A stretch of 40,515 nucleotides of DNA from Omnitrophica WOR_2 bacterium RIFCSPHIGHO2_02_FULL_50_17. Its GTDB lineage: Bacteria; Omnitrophota; Gorgyraeia; Zapsychrales; Zapsychraceae. Below the pieces are notes generated by a model, which did not search any database, was not told the DNA's origin, and saw only the letters and a program-made list of their open reading frames with translations. Where the stretch lies: assembly GCA_001805645.1 (NCBI GenBank), contig MHGQ01000011.1:1-40515 (forward strand). Reading direction: 5' to 3'. Positions 1 through 8,495 of the stretch are shown one piece after another. Numbering within the stretch: the first letter of the stretch is position 1; each line of letters opens with the position of its first letter. Position numbers and translations under genes: made by a program.

Positions 1-141
1 AAATTGGGAGACGAGGATTATAACGACACCATGTTTCTTGTTGACCGCGTCTATCCGCATACTCCCGAGCCGGCCACGATGGCCCTTCTAGCCAGCGGGT
101 TGCTGGGTATGGCTGGATTTAGGATAAGAAGGAAGTCGTAA
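1..141 (+). CDS. PEP-CTERM domain protein, 3' end only
   Basis: Frame 1 is open from the window edge to TAA at 139-141, giving 46 residues of a C-terminus. It ends with a PEPAT motif, a hydrophobic run (MALLASGLLGMAGF) and a basic tail (RIRRKS). That three-part layout is the PEP-CTERM sorting signal, which in known systems is recognised by an exosortase that removes the tail after export and is tied to exopolysaccharide or biofilm matrix. The body of the protein lies outside the window, so its function cannot be stated. No exosortase gene is in the window. A strong terminator follows at 249-284. Confidence 0.85.
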   Translation, partial: KLGDEDYNDTMFLVDRVYPHTPEPATMALLASGLLGMAGFRIRRKS

Positions 142-248
142 AGCTGAAGAAGGCTAAGGATGCTCAGAGTCGCCCTGAGCCAGGCCCCACCCATAAAGGA
201 GGGATCGTTAAAGGGTCGAAGGGTTGACTGATATGATTAAACAAAATA

Positions 249-284
249 AATAAGGCAGATTATCTAAAAATAATCTGCCTTATT
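249..284 (+). terminator. Rho-independent terminator
   Basis: A perfect 14-bp stem (AATAAGGCAGATTA, 249-262) pairs with 271-284 around an 8-base loop, and the right arm runs into a T tract. The A-rich left side also makes it plausible on the minus strand. It ends the PEP-CTERM transcript and isolates the operon starting at 403. Confidence 0.9.
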
Positions 285-313
285 TTTTGTCTTAAAAGTG
301 TGTTAAAAGGATG

Positions 314-342
314 TTGACACCTCACCTATGCCATGCTAAGAT
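314..342 (+). promoter_or_regulatory. Sigma-70 promoter for the 403-5900 operon
   Basis: TTGACA at 314-319 is followed by a 17-bp spacer and TAAGAT at 337-342, close to consensus. Transcription would start near 349, giving a leader of about 54 nt. GAGG at 389-392 and AAGGA at 397-401 lie upstream of the ATG at 403. Confidence 0.75.
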
Positions 343-402
343 TGCGCTAATTCATTAAAAGACAATAAGTTAATCGCGCCGTATTCACGAGGTTATAAGG
401 AA

Positions 403-1272
403 ATGGCATCACCAACCCCTAAAAAACAGCTCATCCCGCTTCTGCGGGAATCGGTTAATGCCTACATAACCCATCCCATCCTATTATTTCCCTTTGTCAC
501 AATCGCCTTTGTCCAGATCCTTCTTCTTGAAGTGCTTTATTTCGCGCCCCGGTTTCCTTTGGTTAAATTTTTTGGCCCCCTCATTCAGAGACTGGAAGGG
601 GAGGCTTACCTGCATTATCCGCAGAATCTCCTTATCCTGCCCAAGTGGTTTCAAATCGCCCAGTATTTTATTTATGTCCTTATCGGAAGCCTTTTGACCG
701 CGACAGCGATCGCCATGATTGCGAACCTCAATAATCAGAAAAAAACAACCTTTGGGGCCGCCCTGCGCAGCACCCTGCCGCGATACCTTCATCTTGTGAT
801 AGCCGCCATCATCACCTTTTTCGTTTTTCAGGGGCTCTCCGGGGTCTATGGATTATGTATCCGGCGGGCGCTCCAAATCCGGTCCGAGACAGGCCTCTTT
901 CATCTTATTAAAGCCATTGTTTTATATGGCGCCCCCTACTTTAACCTCTTGATAGGCGTATTGGTCACGGTCATGTTCGCCTTTGTCTTTCCTATCATTG
1001 TCATTGACCAGAAAAAGGTATTTTCTGCCATCCTGCTGAACTTCCGGCATCTCTGGAGATCCTTTTGGTTCATATTTTTCGTGATTCTCATCCCGACTTT
1101 GTTCTATGTCCCCGTCATGTTATTGCGCGACAATCTGGGAATCGTTGTCAACCTGACCTTTGAAGGGATGCGGCTCCTGCTTATTATCTTAAGCATCGTA
1201 GTCATGATCGTTATTGATGCAACCATTTATACCGCCATAACTACCTATTATTTATTCAAGAAGGAACAATGA
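403..1272 (+). CDS. Polytopic inner-membrane protein, unknown function
   Basis: A 289-residue protein with about six hydrophobic segments, near residues 23-48, 84-108, 130-153, 170-200, 220-240 and 255-283. Short basic loops separate them. No catalytic motif is visible. The general look resembles integral membrane proteins of the DUF or glycerophosphodiester-phosphodiesterase membrane-domain type, but I do not recognise the family securely. It is the first gene of a five-gene operon and its stop overlaps the TPR gene by 4 bp (ATGA), so the two are translationally coupled and may act together at the membrane. Confidence 0.8.
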   Translation: MASPTPKKQLIPLLRESVNAYITHPILLFPFVTIAFVQILLLEVLYFAPRFPLVKFFGPLIQRLEGEAYLHYPQNLLILPKWFQIAQYFIYVLIGSLLTATAIAMIANLNNQKKTTFGAALRSTLPRYLHLVIAAIITFFVFQGLSGVYGLCIRRALQIRSETGLFHLIKAIVLYGAPYFNLLIGVLVTVMFAFVFPIIVIDQKKVFSAILLNFRHLWRSFWFIFFVILIPTLFYVPVMLLRDNLGIVVNLTFEGMRLLLIILSIVVMIVIDATIYTAITTYYLFKKEQ

Positions 1273-2168
1273 AAAAGGCGCTTCTGAGTTACGTCATTAT
1301 CCTGGTCGGCATTTTTGTCGTTTTCTCCCTATGGGGGTCGCAAGGGGACTATGCCATCGAGCAAAAAGTTTGGAAAATCCACAAACAATACTTCGATATT
1401 CTCAAAGATCCCAATGTGATCCCTGACAAGACCTTCGATCAGGTCATCCAAGGATATAAAAAAATCATCGAACGCTACCCCCATTCCAAGATGACCCCGG
1501 GGCTGCATTTTCTGATAGGACGCGTCCACTCCCTGAAAAAAGACTACGAAACAGCCCGTCAGAAGTTCCAAGAAATCATAACCATTTATCCGGACAAGCC
1601 TGAGCTCCATGCCGAGGCCTTGGCCGCTGCTGCTGCGACATACGAGGCTGAAAAAAACTGGCCCCAGGCCAAGAAAACCTACGATGATATTCTCCTCAAA
1701 TATCCCCTCACGCGCACCGGGTTGGGAATCCCTATTTATATCGCCAGCTATTATAAGAATCAAAATGACTACCGTCAGACAATCGAGGCTTATGAAAAAG
1801 CCGTAAGACATTATCAGTCAGCCGCCCAGGAACATCCCGATTCCGTCGTGGAATATACGGCCCTTCGTTATCTTTCCAATTGTTATCTCGATCAGAAACG
1901 CTGGAGTGAAGCCGTCCAGATATTGGGGAAGATTCTGCAAAAATATGCCAAGGCCGACTACATGAACATCAAAACGGCCGATACGATCATCAAGACCATC
2001 AATGTCGTTTGTTCCTATCAATTGAAAGATTACGACGTCGCCATTAAGATCTACCAGGACATCATCCATGGGGATCCCAACCACTCCCTGAATGCCTACT
2101 TTCAAAAGATGATTGACGCGTTCAATAAACTCAAAGAAAAAGGCGTCCAGGTTTCACCCGTAAAGTAA
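1269..2168 (+). CDS. Membrane-anchored tetratricopeptide (TPR) protein
   Basis: 299 residues. An N-terminal hydrophobic segment (about 5-23) has only two lysines before it and no clear lipobox, so it looks like a signal anchor or signal peptide. The rest reads as helical TPR-like repeats: segments such as IIERYPHSKM, FQEIITIYPDKPE and YDDILLKYP show the typical repeat ending of aromatic-Pro. The fold resembles BamD/YbgF-type periplasmic scaffold proteins. It probably presents a protein-binding surface outside the cytoplasmic membrane. It overlaps the membrane protein gene by 4 bp and sits 2 bp before the kinase gene, so it may belong to signal input for that two-component system. Confidence 0.85.
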   Translation: MKKALLSYVIILVGIFVVFSLWGSQGDYAIEQKVWKIHKQYFDILKDPNVIPDKTFDQVIQGYKKIIERYPHSKMTPGLHFLIGRVHSLKKDYETARQKFQEIITIYPDKPELHAEALAAAAATYEAEKNWPQAKKTYDDILLKYPLTRTGLGIPIYIASYYKNQNDYRQTIEAYEKAVRHYQSAAQEHPDSVVEYTALRYLSNCYLDQKRWSEAVQILGKILQKYAKADYMNIKTADTIIKTINVVCSYQLKDYDVAIKIYQDIIHGDPNHSLNAYFQKMIDAFNKLKEKGVQVSPVK

Positions 2169-2170
2169 AG

Positions 2171-3463
2171 ATGCTATTTACAAAATCCGCCGTACGGGAA
2201 GAAAACACACAAGCAGCCGTCTTTCAGAAAGTCAGCGAAATCTGCGCCGCCGTCAATACGGTCGTTGGCGAAAAAGAGCTCCTGGAGCTTTCCCTCAAAC
2301 AGACCATGGAGCTCTTCGGCGCCGGCCGCGGGTCCATTTTCCTCTTAGATAAAAACGATAAAGACCTCCAACTCGCCATCGCCCTGGGGATGCCCGCCGA
2401 AGAGCAGGCAAGGATTGTCAAGCGCATGGGGGAGGGGATCGTGGGACATGTCGCCAAACGCAAGCTCCCCATTTTCGTCGACGACATCGAAAACGACGCC
2501 CGGTTCCATGATTTCAAGGCCAGAAAAAGCTACCGCTCGCCTTCTTTTATCTGTGCCCCCTTAATGCTCAAAGATAAACTCGTCGGAGTCGTCAACATCG
2601 CGGATAAGGAATCCGGCCTGCGATTTGACAAAAATGAGATGCAGCTTTTGGATTTTCTCTCCAGCCAGATTGCCCTCAACCATAAAAGGATTCAGTTATA
2701 CCAGAAATTCAAGTCCATTGTGAAGGAGACACAGGATCTTAAAGACCGCCTCGGGCAGAGCAACGAGGAAGCCCTGCATCTTAAAAAACAGATTACCATT
2801 AATGAAAAACTGGCTACCTTGGGCAAGCTGGCCGGCGGCATCGCGCATGAATTTAATAATCCCCTGGACGGGATTATGCGTTACACCAACCTGTGCCTGG
2901 AGCACATCAAAGACGATGAGGTCTTGCGCGGGTATCTTTTAGAAATCAAACACGGTTTAAACCGCATGGCCAACATTGTCAAGAATCTTTTGGCTTCCTC
3001 GCGCAACGAGTTCCCGACGGGGGAGAATGTCGATTTTGCGCAGGCCCTGGAGCGCTCGCTGGCCGGCATCCAGACGGATATGGAGCATAAAAATATCGCG
3101 GTTGAGAAGAAAATCCAGGAAGATATCCCGGCTATTTATGATCTCGGCCTGGAGCGCGTCCTGACGAATCTGCTGCGCAATGCCGCCGATGCCATTAAAA
3201 GCAAAGGGACTATCGCCATCGAGGCAAAATGTCAGAACGAATGCCTGCATATAAAAATCCACGATACAGGCGAGGGCATCCCGCCGGAAGAGACACAAAA
3301 AATTTTTGAGCCCTTTTACACAACCAAATCCATGGATAAAGGATGCGGGCTGGGGCTCACGATCGTCAGCGAAATTATTAAAAGCTATAACGGCCGGATC
3401 CATGTCGAGAGCGACTCCGGCAAGGGGACAACGTTTTTTATTAATCTCCCCATTAAGCGATGA
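2171..3463 (+). CDS. Soluble GAF-domain sensor histidine kinase
   Basis: 430 residues with no membrane segment. A GAF domain occupies about residues 20-175. A coiled-coil linker (180-215) leads to the HisKA dimerisation helix with phospho-acceptor His226 in AGGIAHEFNNP. A HATPase_c domain follows, with N box NLLRNAADAI, G1 box DTGEGIPP and G2 box GCGLGLTI, all intact. It should autophosphorylate and pass phosphate to the response regulator whose ATG overlaps its stop codon. The HEFNNP sequence is typical of NtrB-like kinases that partner NtrC-like regulators. The signal is probably cytoplasmic and sensed by the GAF domain. Confidence 0.93.
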   Translation: MLFTKSAVREENTQAAVFQKVSEICAAVNTVVGEKELLELSLKQTMELFGAGRGSIFLLDKNDKDLQLAIALGMPAEEQARIVKRMGEGIVGHVAKRKLPIFVDDIENDARFHDFKARKSYRSPSFICAPLMLKDKLVGVVNIADKESGLRFDKNEMQLLDFLSSQIALNHKRIQLYQKFKSIVKETQDLKDRLGQSNEEALHLKKQITINEKLATLGKLAGGIAHEFNNPLDGIMRYTNLCLEHIKDDEVLRGYLLEIKHGLNRMANIVKNLLASSRNEFPTGENVDFAQALERSLAGIQTDMEHKNIAVEKKIQEDIPAIYDLGLERVLTNLLRNAADAIKSKGTIAIEAKCQNECLHIKIHDTGEGIPPEETQKIFEPFYTTKSMDKGCGLGLTIVSEIIKSYNGRIHVESDSGKGTTFFINLPIKR

Positions 3464-4866
3464 TGATTATGGCGAACGAAGGCAACAGGGATGTGGGCGT
3501 ATTGATTGTGGATGATGAGCCGCTCATCCGCAAATCCCTCTTTGAGATCCTGCGGATTGAAGGCTATCGTGTCCAAATGGCCGCAAGCGGGGAGGAGGCG
3601 GTTAACCTTTTATCCAAAGCCAAAGCGGATATTGTGGTAACAGACTTGAAACTCCCTCAAATGAGCGGGATCGACCTCTTAGAAAAAATCAAAAAAATCA
3701 CACCCCAAACGGAAGTCATCCTTATGACCGGTTACGGGACAATCGAGTCCGCCGTTGAGGCCATGAAAAAAGGGGCCTTCAATTATATCACCAAGCCGAT
3801 CAACGACCAGGAAATCAAGATCACTATCCATAAGATCGTGGAAAAGAGAAAAATCCTTGAAGAAAATGAATCCTTAAGACGGATGCTAGCGAAAGAAAGG
3901 CGGGATCATCTCTTCGATTTGATTGGTTCAAGCGGCAAGATGCAAGAGGTCTATCATATCATCGATTCGGTTGCGAGCAGCAATGCCACCATCTTAATCA
4001 GCGGCGAAAGCGGCACCGGCAAAGGACTGGTTGCCAGGGCCATCCATGGAATAGATCAGATACGCAAAGACAGACCCTTTGTTGAGATAAGCTGCGGTGC
4101 CCTCACGGAAACGCTCTTGGAGAGCGAGCTCTTCGGCCATGTCAAAGGGGCGTTTACCGGGGCCATCAAAGACAAGGAGGGGCGCTTCGAATATGCGAGG
4201 GGAGGGACCCTCTTCCTCGATGAAATTGACGCCTTTTCCCCGAAACTTCAGGCCAAACTCCTGCGCGTCCTGCAGGAAGGCCTCTTCGAGCGTGTCGGAG
4301 ACAACACCCCGCGCAAGGCCGATGCCCGCATTATCGTGGCGACGAATCAAAACCTGACTGACCTTGTGCAGAAGGGGCGATTCCGCGAGGATTTGTATTA
4401 CCGCATCAACGTCATCTGCATTTATGTACCGCCTTTGCGGGAGCGCAAAGAGGATATTCCGCTTCTAACGCGGCATTTTGTCCAAAAATATAACCAAATA
4501 AACAGTAAAAAGATCCTGCGCATCTCCGGCGAGGTCGAGAAAATATTTGTGGAATATCATTGGCCTGGCAATATCCGCGAGTTGGAAAACGCCATTGAAG
4601 GCGCCGTCATCATGACCAAGACAGAGGTGATCAATAAATGGGATATTCCCAATTTCTCAAAATTTGCAGCTTCTTGCGTCCCTAAATCTTCTGAGAAAAA
4701 CTTGAAAAAAGCCGTGGAGCTTCCGGAAAGAGACCATATTATATCGATTCTCAAAGATTGCAACTGGAACCGCAACAGGGCCGCGGCCTCATTGGGGGTA
4801 AACCGAACTACCCTTTACAACAAGATGAAGAAATACAATATCTCCAAGGAAGACAACTCCTCATAA
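3460..4866 (+). CDS. NtrC-family sigma-54-dependent response regulator
   Basis: 468 residues. The receiver domain has acidic pocket DDE (18-20), phospho-acceptor Asp62 and Lys112 (TKP). The AAA+ domain has Walker A GESGTGKG (182-189), the sigma-54 contact loop GAFTGA (230-235), Walker B LFLDE (251-255) and a WPGNIREL motif near 368-375. A Fis-type helix-turn-helix ends the protein (about 425-458). All elements for activating RpoN holoenzyme are intact. The start is ambiguous: ATGs at 3460, 3463 and 3469 all overlap or abut the kinase stop, and none has a clear Shine-Dalgarno, so coupling is likely. Target promoters are not identifiable here. PEP-CTERM systems often carry a kinase/sigma-54 regulator pair (PrsK/PrsR), which makes a link to the upstream PEP-CTERM gene possible. 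Confidence 0.95.
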   Translation: MMIMANEGNRDVGVLIVDDEPLIRKSLFEILRIEGYRVQMAASGEEAVNLLSKAKADIVVTDLKLPQMSGIDLLEKIKKITPQTEVILMTGYGTIESAVEAMKKGAFNYITKPINDQEIKITIHKIVEKRKILEENESLRRMLAKERRDHLFDLIGSSGKMQEVYHIIDSVASSNATILISGESGTGKGLVARAIHGIDQIRKDRPFVEISCGALTETLLESELFGHVKGAFTGAIKDKEGRFEYARGGTLFLDEIDAFSPKLQAKLLRVLQEGLFERVGDNTPRKADARIIVATNQNLTDLVQKGRFREDLYYRINVICIYVPPLRERKEDIPLLTRHFVQKYNQINSKKILRISGEVEKIFVEYHWPGNIRELENAIEGAVIMTKTEVINKWDIPNFSKFAASCVPKSSEKNLKKAVELPERDHIISILKDCNWNRNRAAASLGVNRTTLYNKMKKYNISKEDNSS

Positions 4867-4871
4867 ATCCT

Positions 4872-5900
4872 ATGGAACAGAAAGAGTTAAAACAACTGGC
4901 GCTTAAAATTCTCAATAAAGAAAAATGGTGGGATATCCTCTCGCGTTTCATCGAAGTACTGCGTATCAATATATTTATTGTTGACTGTAAAGGGCTGACC
5001 CTTTTGCCGCCGGAAGAAGGAAAATACGGCAGGCGGCTTCTTACAGAGCGCGCCTTAGGGTTTGTCCCATCCCAGGACACCTCGGAGTTTCTTAAAAAAT
5101 TCGAATCCCACGGCCAATACCTGGAATATTCCAATCGTCTGCAGCTGCACCAATTTGCCATTCCTATCCATATCAATGGTGGAAATATCATCGGCTATTT
5201 GATTGTGGGGCCCGTTATCCTTAACAAACGCCTTGAAAATGCCGAATATGCGGCCGTCGCCAAAGAACTTAACATTCATTTTGACGACCTGATCAACGAA
5301 ATTAACGGCCTCAGAGTCGTTTCCAACGTCATGATGAGCTCCATCCTGGATCTCCTGCATGAAATCGTTAAAAATAACATTGAATTAAACGGAATCAAGA
5401 GGGCAATCTACTCAGCAGAAACAGAAAAGGAGGAAGATCTGCCGCAGGAAATCAGGGAGGCGGCCAGAGATCTTTATTCCACGGTTTGCTTAGATGAGCT
5501 CCTCGTTACACTCCTGGATATAGCCTTAAAAATGACCAATACTCAATACGGCTCCATCATGGTTGCCGACAAAGAAAAAGGCGGCGACCTTATCGTAAAA
5601 GTCTCCCGGGGACTTCATGTAGATAACATCCAAAATACCCGCGTTAAAATAGGTGAAGGCATCGCCGGTTGGGCAGCACAGGAAAAGTCGCCTATGATCA
5701 TTCACGGTCAGGAGGGAGGTGCCCGCATTAAGCCCCTCTTAAAACGCCCTGAGGTGAAGCATTCCTTAGTTATGCCCCTGTTGGTTAAAAACCGTGTCTT
5801 TGGCGTCCTCAATGTGCATACCCAAGAAAACCAGTGTAACATCGAGAATAACCTGGAAAACCTTCAGTATCTCTCCAGATTGCTATCTTCGGTTGTCTAA
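4872..5900 (+). CDS. PocR-like ligand-sensing plus GAF domain protein
   Basis: 342 residues, starting at the ATG 5 nt after the regulator's stop; in-frame codons further upstream lie inside the regulator gene and are unlikely starts. Residues about 1-170 look like a PocR-type sensory domain: an N-terminal helix, a WWDIL segment, a central LHQFAIPIHING strand and GYLIVGPVI. Residues about 195-340 are a GAF domain (MVADKEKGGDLIVKVSRGL, GEGIAGWAA). There is no kinase, GGDEF or DNA-binding domain, so it is an orphan sensor or adaptor. As the last gene of the operon it probably supplies a small-molecule signal to the kinase or to the regulator. Confidence 0.8.
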   Translation: MEQKELKQLALKILNKEKWWDILSRFIEVLRINIFIVDCKGLTLLPPEEGKYGRRLLTERALGFVPSQDTSEFLKKFESHGQYLEYSNRLQLHQFAIPIHINGGNIIGYLIVGPVILNKRLENAEYAAVAKELNIHFDDLINEINGLRVVSNVMMSSILDLLHEIVKNNIELNGIKRAIYSAETEKEEDLPQEIREAARDLYSTVCLDELLVTLLDIALKMTNTQYGSIMVADKEKGGDLIVKVSRGLHVDNIQNTRVKIGEGIAGWAAQEKSPMIIHGQEGGARIKPLLKRPEVKHSLVMPLLVKNRVFGVLNVHTQENQCNIENNLENLQYLSRLLSSVV

Positions 5901-5929
5901 GACCTCCAAAGCAGAATAAATAATTCTCC

Positions 5930-5958
5930 TTTTCAAAAGACAATCCCGTCATTATAAT
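5930..5958 (+). promoter_or_regulatory. Promoter of the DUF134 gene
   Basis: TTTTCA at 5930-5935, a 17-bp spacer and a perfect TATAAT at 5953-5958. The last base of the -10 is the first base of operator 1, and the predicted start (about 5965) lies in the middle of that operator. This geometry suits repression. Confidence 0.65.
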
Positions 5959-5971
5959 GAGCATATGCTCA
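5958..5971 (+). promoter_or_regulatory. Operator 1, 14-bp perfect palindrome
   Basis: TGAGCATATGCTCA, a perfect dyad. A near-identical copy lies 34 bp downstream. Its place over the transcription start of a helix-turn-helix gene suggests autoregulation. Confidence 0.7.
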
Positions 5972-5991
5972 AATGAAAGATACCGTTATTC

Positions 5992-6005
5992 TGAGCATGT
6001 GCTCA
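5992..6005 (+). promoter_or_regulatory. Operator 2, 14-bp palindrome
   Basis: TGAGCATGTGCTCA, one base from operator 1 at the centre. Its start is exactly 34 bp from that of operator 1, so both copies lie on a similar helix face within the leader of the DUF134 transcript. Confidence 0.7.
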
Positions 6006-6033
6006 AAACAATACCACGGATTGGACGAGTATT

Positions 6034-6432
6034 ATGCGCGCCAGAGGCAGACATAAAAAAATCCGTTACGTTCAAAAGATGCCCAAGACGACCCAATTCA
6101 GCCCGCGCGGCTATCCGGGCCGGCCGGATGAAGTTGAGCTAAAAGTTGACCAGTTTGAGGCCATTAAGTTAGCAGACCATCAGGGCTACGACCAGTCTGA
6201 GGGCGCCCGCGCCATGGGCATTTCCAGACCGACATTCGGCCGAATCCTGCGCGAGGGCAGGCAAATCATTGCCGATGCCCTTGCCAACGGTAAGATTATC
6301 CGGATTCGCACTGGGAATGTGCAAGTCGGCATCCGCCACAAAAACCTTCCCCAAAAGAAGAAACTATCAAACGCAACACCTGCCGCGCATAACGAAGAGG
6401 CTATCCGACAAAAAATCCTTAAATACAGCTAA
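6034..6432 (+). CDS. DUF134/UPF0251 family DNA-binding regulator
   Basis: 132 residues. The N-terminus (MRARGRHKKIRYV), the PRGYPGRPDEVEL segment and the DQFEAIKLADHQGYDQSEGA helix pair are characteristic of the DUF134 (UPF0251) family. A sigma-70 region-4-like helix-turn-helix follows (about 45-72: GARAMGISRPTFGRILREGR). The C-terminal tail is longer and more polar than the family core. A weak ribosome site (GGACGAG, 6023-6029) precedes the ATG. DUF134 genes are often near iron-molybdenum-cofactor-like or MinD-type proteins in other genomes; none is adjacent here. Two palindromes over the promoter suggest it controls itself. Confidence 0.9.
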   Translation: MRARGRHKKIRYVQKMPKTTQFSPRGYPGRPDEVELKVDQFEAIKLADHQGYDQSEGARAMGISRPTFGRILREGRQIIADALANGKIIRIRTGNVQVGIRHKNLPQKKKLSNATPAAHNEEAIRQKILKYS

Positions 6433-6695
6433 AATGAAGCCTTCCATTCAAGCCGTTCCATTCTTATCAATACAACTTCCTATAATCAGTATTATGTTAA
6501 CTTCGAAGTATACAATGTTTATGTTGGAGCCAGTTGGGAATAAGTGGGTTAAGGAAAAATTACGGAAGCCTGTGGAAAACTGTGCAGGGTTTTACTATAA
6601 TTATAACTAAGGATTTATAAATGGCGTCTTTAGACGAAAGATGACATATTTCGCCAAATAGTAGCGATTTTTCCATGGTAGAAAAAATAGGCTGC
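6433..6695. other. Intergenic region with tandem TGGRN repeats
   Basis: 263 bp between two genes that end facing each other. I see no credible gene. It holds three direct repeats at 10-bp period: TTGGA (6524-6528), TTGGG (6534-6538) and GTGGG (6544-6548). A DnaA-box-like TGTGGAAAA lies shortly downstream (6571-6579). No terminator hairpin with a T run is evident for either flanking gene. Confidence 0.5.
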
Positions 6696-7106
6696 TTAAA
6701 AGCGAATTGCCTGCGGCTCTCTTTGGTGGGGCGTCATGGCCTCGACACTCTCAATGGTAACTTCAGCAAGAACGAAATTCTGGTCTTGCGGGCCGGCAAA
6801 GTACTGTTTCAGCATGGGGATGTTATCCCAAAGGATGGCTTTCTTAACTGCATCACCTGTAATCTTAGCTTTTCCTACGATACGGCAATAGCACATCTTT
6901 CTATCCACAAAGCAAAATTCAACCTTCGGATTCTGCTTAATCTGCGCAATGCTCCGCGAACGCCCTAACAAGGCCACAAGAAGCTCTCGGCCATCTTCGG
7001 TTAGATAGGGCATCATAGGCCTCACCCTGGGCTGACTCCCTTCTGTTGTGGCCAAATAACCAAAACCGGCGTCTTTAATCAGATCCGTAACCTCTTCTCT
7101 GTTCAT
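6696..7106 (-). CDS. FMN-binding split-barrel flavoprotein (pyridoxamine 5'-phosphate oxidase-like)
   Basis: 136 residues, matching the small PNPOx-like family. The N-terminus GYLATTEGSQPRVRPMMPY is the typical first beta hairpins, followed by RSRSIAQIKQNPKVEFCFVD and CRIVGKAKITGD. Proteins of this size bind FMN or F420 as dimers and reduce small molecules; the substrate cannot be read from the sequence. It lies 3 bp downstream of xdhC in the same operon, so it may act in the same redox context as the molybdenum hydroxylase, though that is only by neighbourhood. Confidence 0.85.
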   Translation of the reverse strand: MNREEVTDLIKDAGFGYLATTEGSQPRVRPMMPYLTEDGRELLVALLGRSRSIAQIKQNPKVEFCFVDRKMCYCRIVGKAKITGDAVKKAILWDNIPMLKQYFAGPQDQNFVLAEVTIESVEAMTPHQREPQAIRF

Positions 7107-7109
7107 TTT

Positions 7110-7913
7110 TTAATCCTTTCCTGAGAATTTATCCGTGCCTACGAAACTCTTATTGCCTAGAAAAATAATTTCGGCAATGATAGAAATGGCGATTTCCTCC
7201 GGTGTCTGGGCGCCAATATCGAGACCCGCCGGTATACTGACTTTCTTAAACAATTTAGGCGGAATGCCGGCAGAAGCGAGCCTATTGAAAAATTTAACTC
7301 GTTTAGCCTTGCTTGAAATGACCCCAATATAACCGGCATCCGAACGAATCACTGTCTCAAGACACTCAAAATCATACTCATTACCTTGTGTGACAATCAT
7401 GATGTAAGTGTTGCCATTGAAAGACAATCGGGCCAATTTCTTAGCGTGAGGACCGACCACAATCCTATCCGCATGAGGGAAACGCGCCCTATTAGCAAAT
7501 TCCTCGCGATTATCAATAATAGTTACCCTAAAATTAAGCATCTTACCCAATACCGACAGGGGCAATGCGATATGCCCTGCGCCGCAGATAACAAGATGCT
7601 TGATTCCGGCAAATGGTTCTATAAAAACTTTAATCTGTCCGCCGCAGACTGACTGCCCTTTTTCGCCAAAATAATTGTAGGTGACAAGCGCAGGTTTTCC
7701 TGACCGGATAGCCTTAAGGCATTCTCTCTTAGCGGCCAGCTCATAGCGCCCGCCTCCGATGGAGCCCAGGAGCGTTCCATCCCGCAGGACAATCATCTTG
7801 GCCCCTGCCTTACGGGGAGTTCCTTTTATCGTCGCATCAATGACTGTGGCAAAGGCACAGGATTGCCCTTTTTGAGCCGCCTCTAAGGCTTTAAGCAGCA
7901 ACTCGTGATCCAT
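7110..7913 (-). CDS. xdhC: XdhC/CoxI family molybdenum-cofactor maturation protein
   Basis: 267 residues with two parts: an N-terminal XdhC_CoxI domain (about 10-90) with SIGGGRYE and SVCGGQIKVFIEP, and a C-terminal Rossmann domain (about 105-225) with HLVICGAGHIALPLS and a late GAQTPEEIAISIIAEI helix. XdhC proteins bind the molybdopterin cofactor, keep it for sulfuration and hand it to xanthine-dehydrogenase-type apoenzymes. The matching enzyme subunits lie at 10206-13871 and the cytidylyl transferase at 9633. Its ATG overlaps the stop of the cyclophilin gene by 1 bp (TAATG). Confidence 0.93.
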   Translation of the reverse strand: MDHELLLKALEAAQKGQSCAFATVIDATIKGTPRKAGAKMIVLRDGTLLGSIGGGRYELAAKRECLKAIRSGKPALVTYNYFGEKGQSVCGGQIKVFIEPFAGIKHLVICGAGHIALPLSVLGKMLNFRVTIIDNREEFANRARFPHADRIVVGPHAKKLARLSFNGNTYIMIVTQGNEYDFECLETVIRSDAGYIGVISSKAKRVKFFNRLASAGIPPKLFKKVSIPAGLDIGAQTPEEIAISIIAEIIFLGNKSFVGTDKFSGKD

Positions 7914-8491
7914 TATTGCTTTCCAGCCACATAAGCGCGGATAATTTTTTGTTCTTCAAAAGGACGGCCCTGTCCATCGGCCTGAACACCCTCAATTTTT
8001 TTTACTGTTTCGTAACCATTCACGACTTCGCCGAAAATAGTATGATGCATGTTGAGCCACGGCGTAGGCACCGTCGTAATGAAAAACTGGCTGCCGTTGG
8101 TGTTGGTACCCGCATTGGCCATGGCTAAAAGTCCGGGGCGGTTAAATTGAACACTTTCCATTACCTCATCCTCGAATTTCCCGCCCCAGAGGCTCTCTCC
8201 GCCGCGCCCGGTGCCTGTGGGGTCACCTCCCTGAAGCATGAAATCTTTAATGATGCGATGAAAAATAATACCATCGTAATAGCCTTTCTGTGCAAGCCCC
8301 ACCATATTGGCACAGGCCTTAGGTGCGATATCAGGCCATAATTCGACCTCAATGGTGCCTTGGTTGGTTTCAAAAATGATGTGGGGGTTGGCATCTGCGG
8401 ATAGATCAGCCGCCGCTTGTGAAATCCCCCCAGAACAATTCGAACCGAAAAACAGAAAGGCCATAATGACTTTTAAAATTCTCTTGAACAT
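7913..8491 (-). CDS. Exported cyclophilin-type peptidyl-prolyl isomerase
   Basis: 192 residues. An N-terminal hydrophobic signal (about 4-25) precedes a cyclophilin core. The active-site elements are present: FHRIIKDFMLQGGD with the catalytic Arg, NGSQFFIT, and WLNMHHTIFG. The Trp in WLNMHH matches the cyclosporin-contact Trp of eukaryotic cyclophilin A; E. coli periplasmic PpiA has Phe there. A Cys near residue 19 (SNCSG) is not preceded by a good lipobox, so I favour a secreted or periplasmic form. It catalyses cis/trans isomerisation of X-Pro bonds during folding outside the cytoplasm. Confidence 0.93.
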   Translation of the reverse strand: MFKRILKVIMAFLFFGSNCSGGISQAAADLSADANPHIIFETNQGTIEVELWPDIAPKACANMVGLAQKGYYDGIIFHRIIKDFMLQGGDPTGTGRGGESLWGGKFEDEVMESVQFNRPGLLAMANAGTNTNGSQFFITTVPTPWLNMHHTIFGEVVNGYETVKKIEGVQADGQGRPFEEQKIIRAYVAGKQ

Positions 8492-8495
8492 AAAC

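Noticed and set aside
162-180. Small inverted repeat GCTCAG/CTGAGC after the PEP-CTERM gene
   Set aside because: Only 6 bp, with no T tract; the strong hairpin at 249-284 is the obvious terminator.
6571-6579. DnaA-box-like TGTGGAAAA
   Set aside because: A single box without a cluster, AT-rich unwinding region or dnaA/dnaN neighbours does not support an origin.
6621-6644. Seven-codon frame beginning ATGGCGTCTTTAGAC
   Set aside because: Too short, with no ribosome site and no match to any leader peptide I know.
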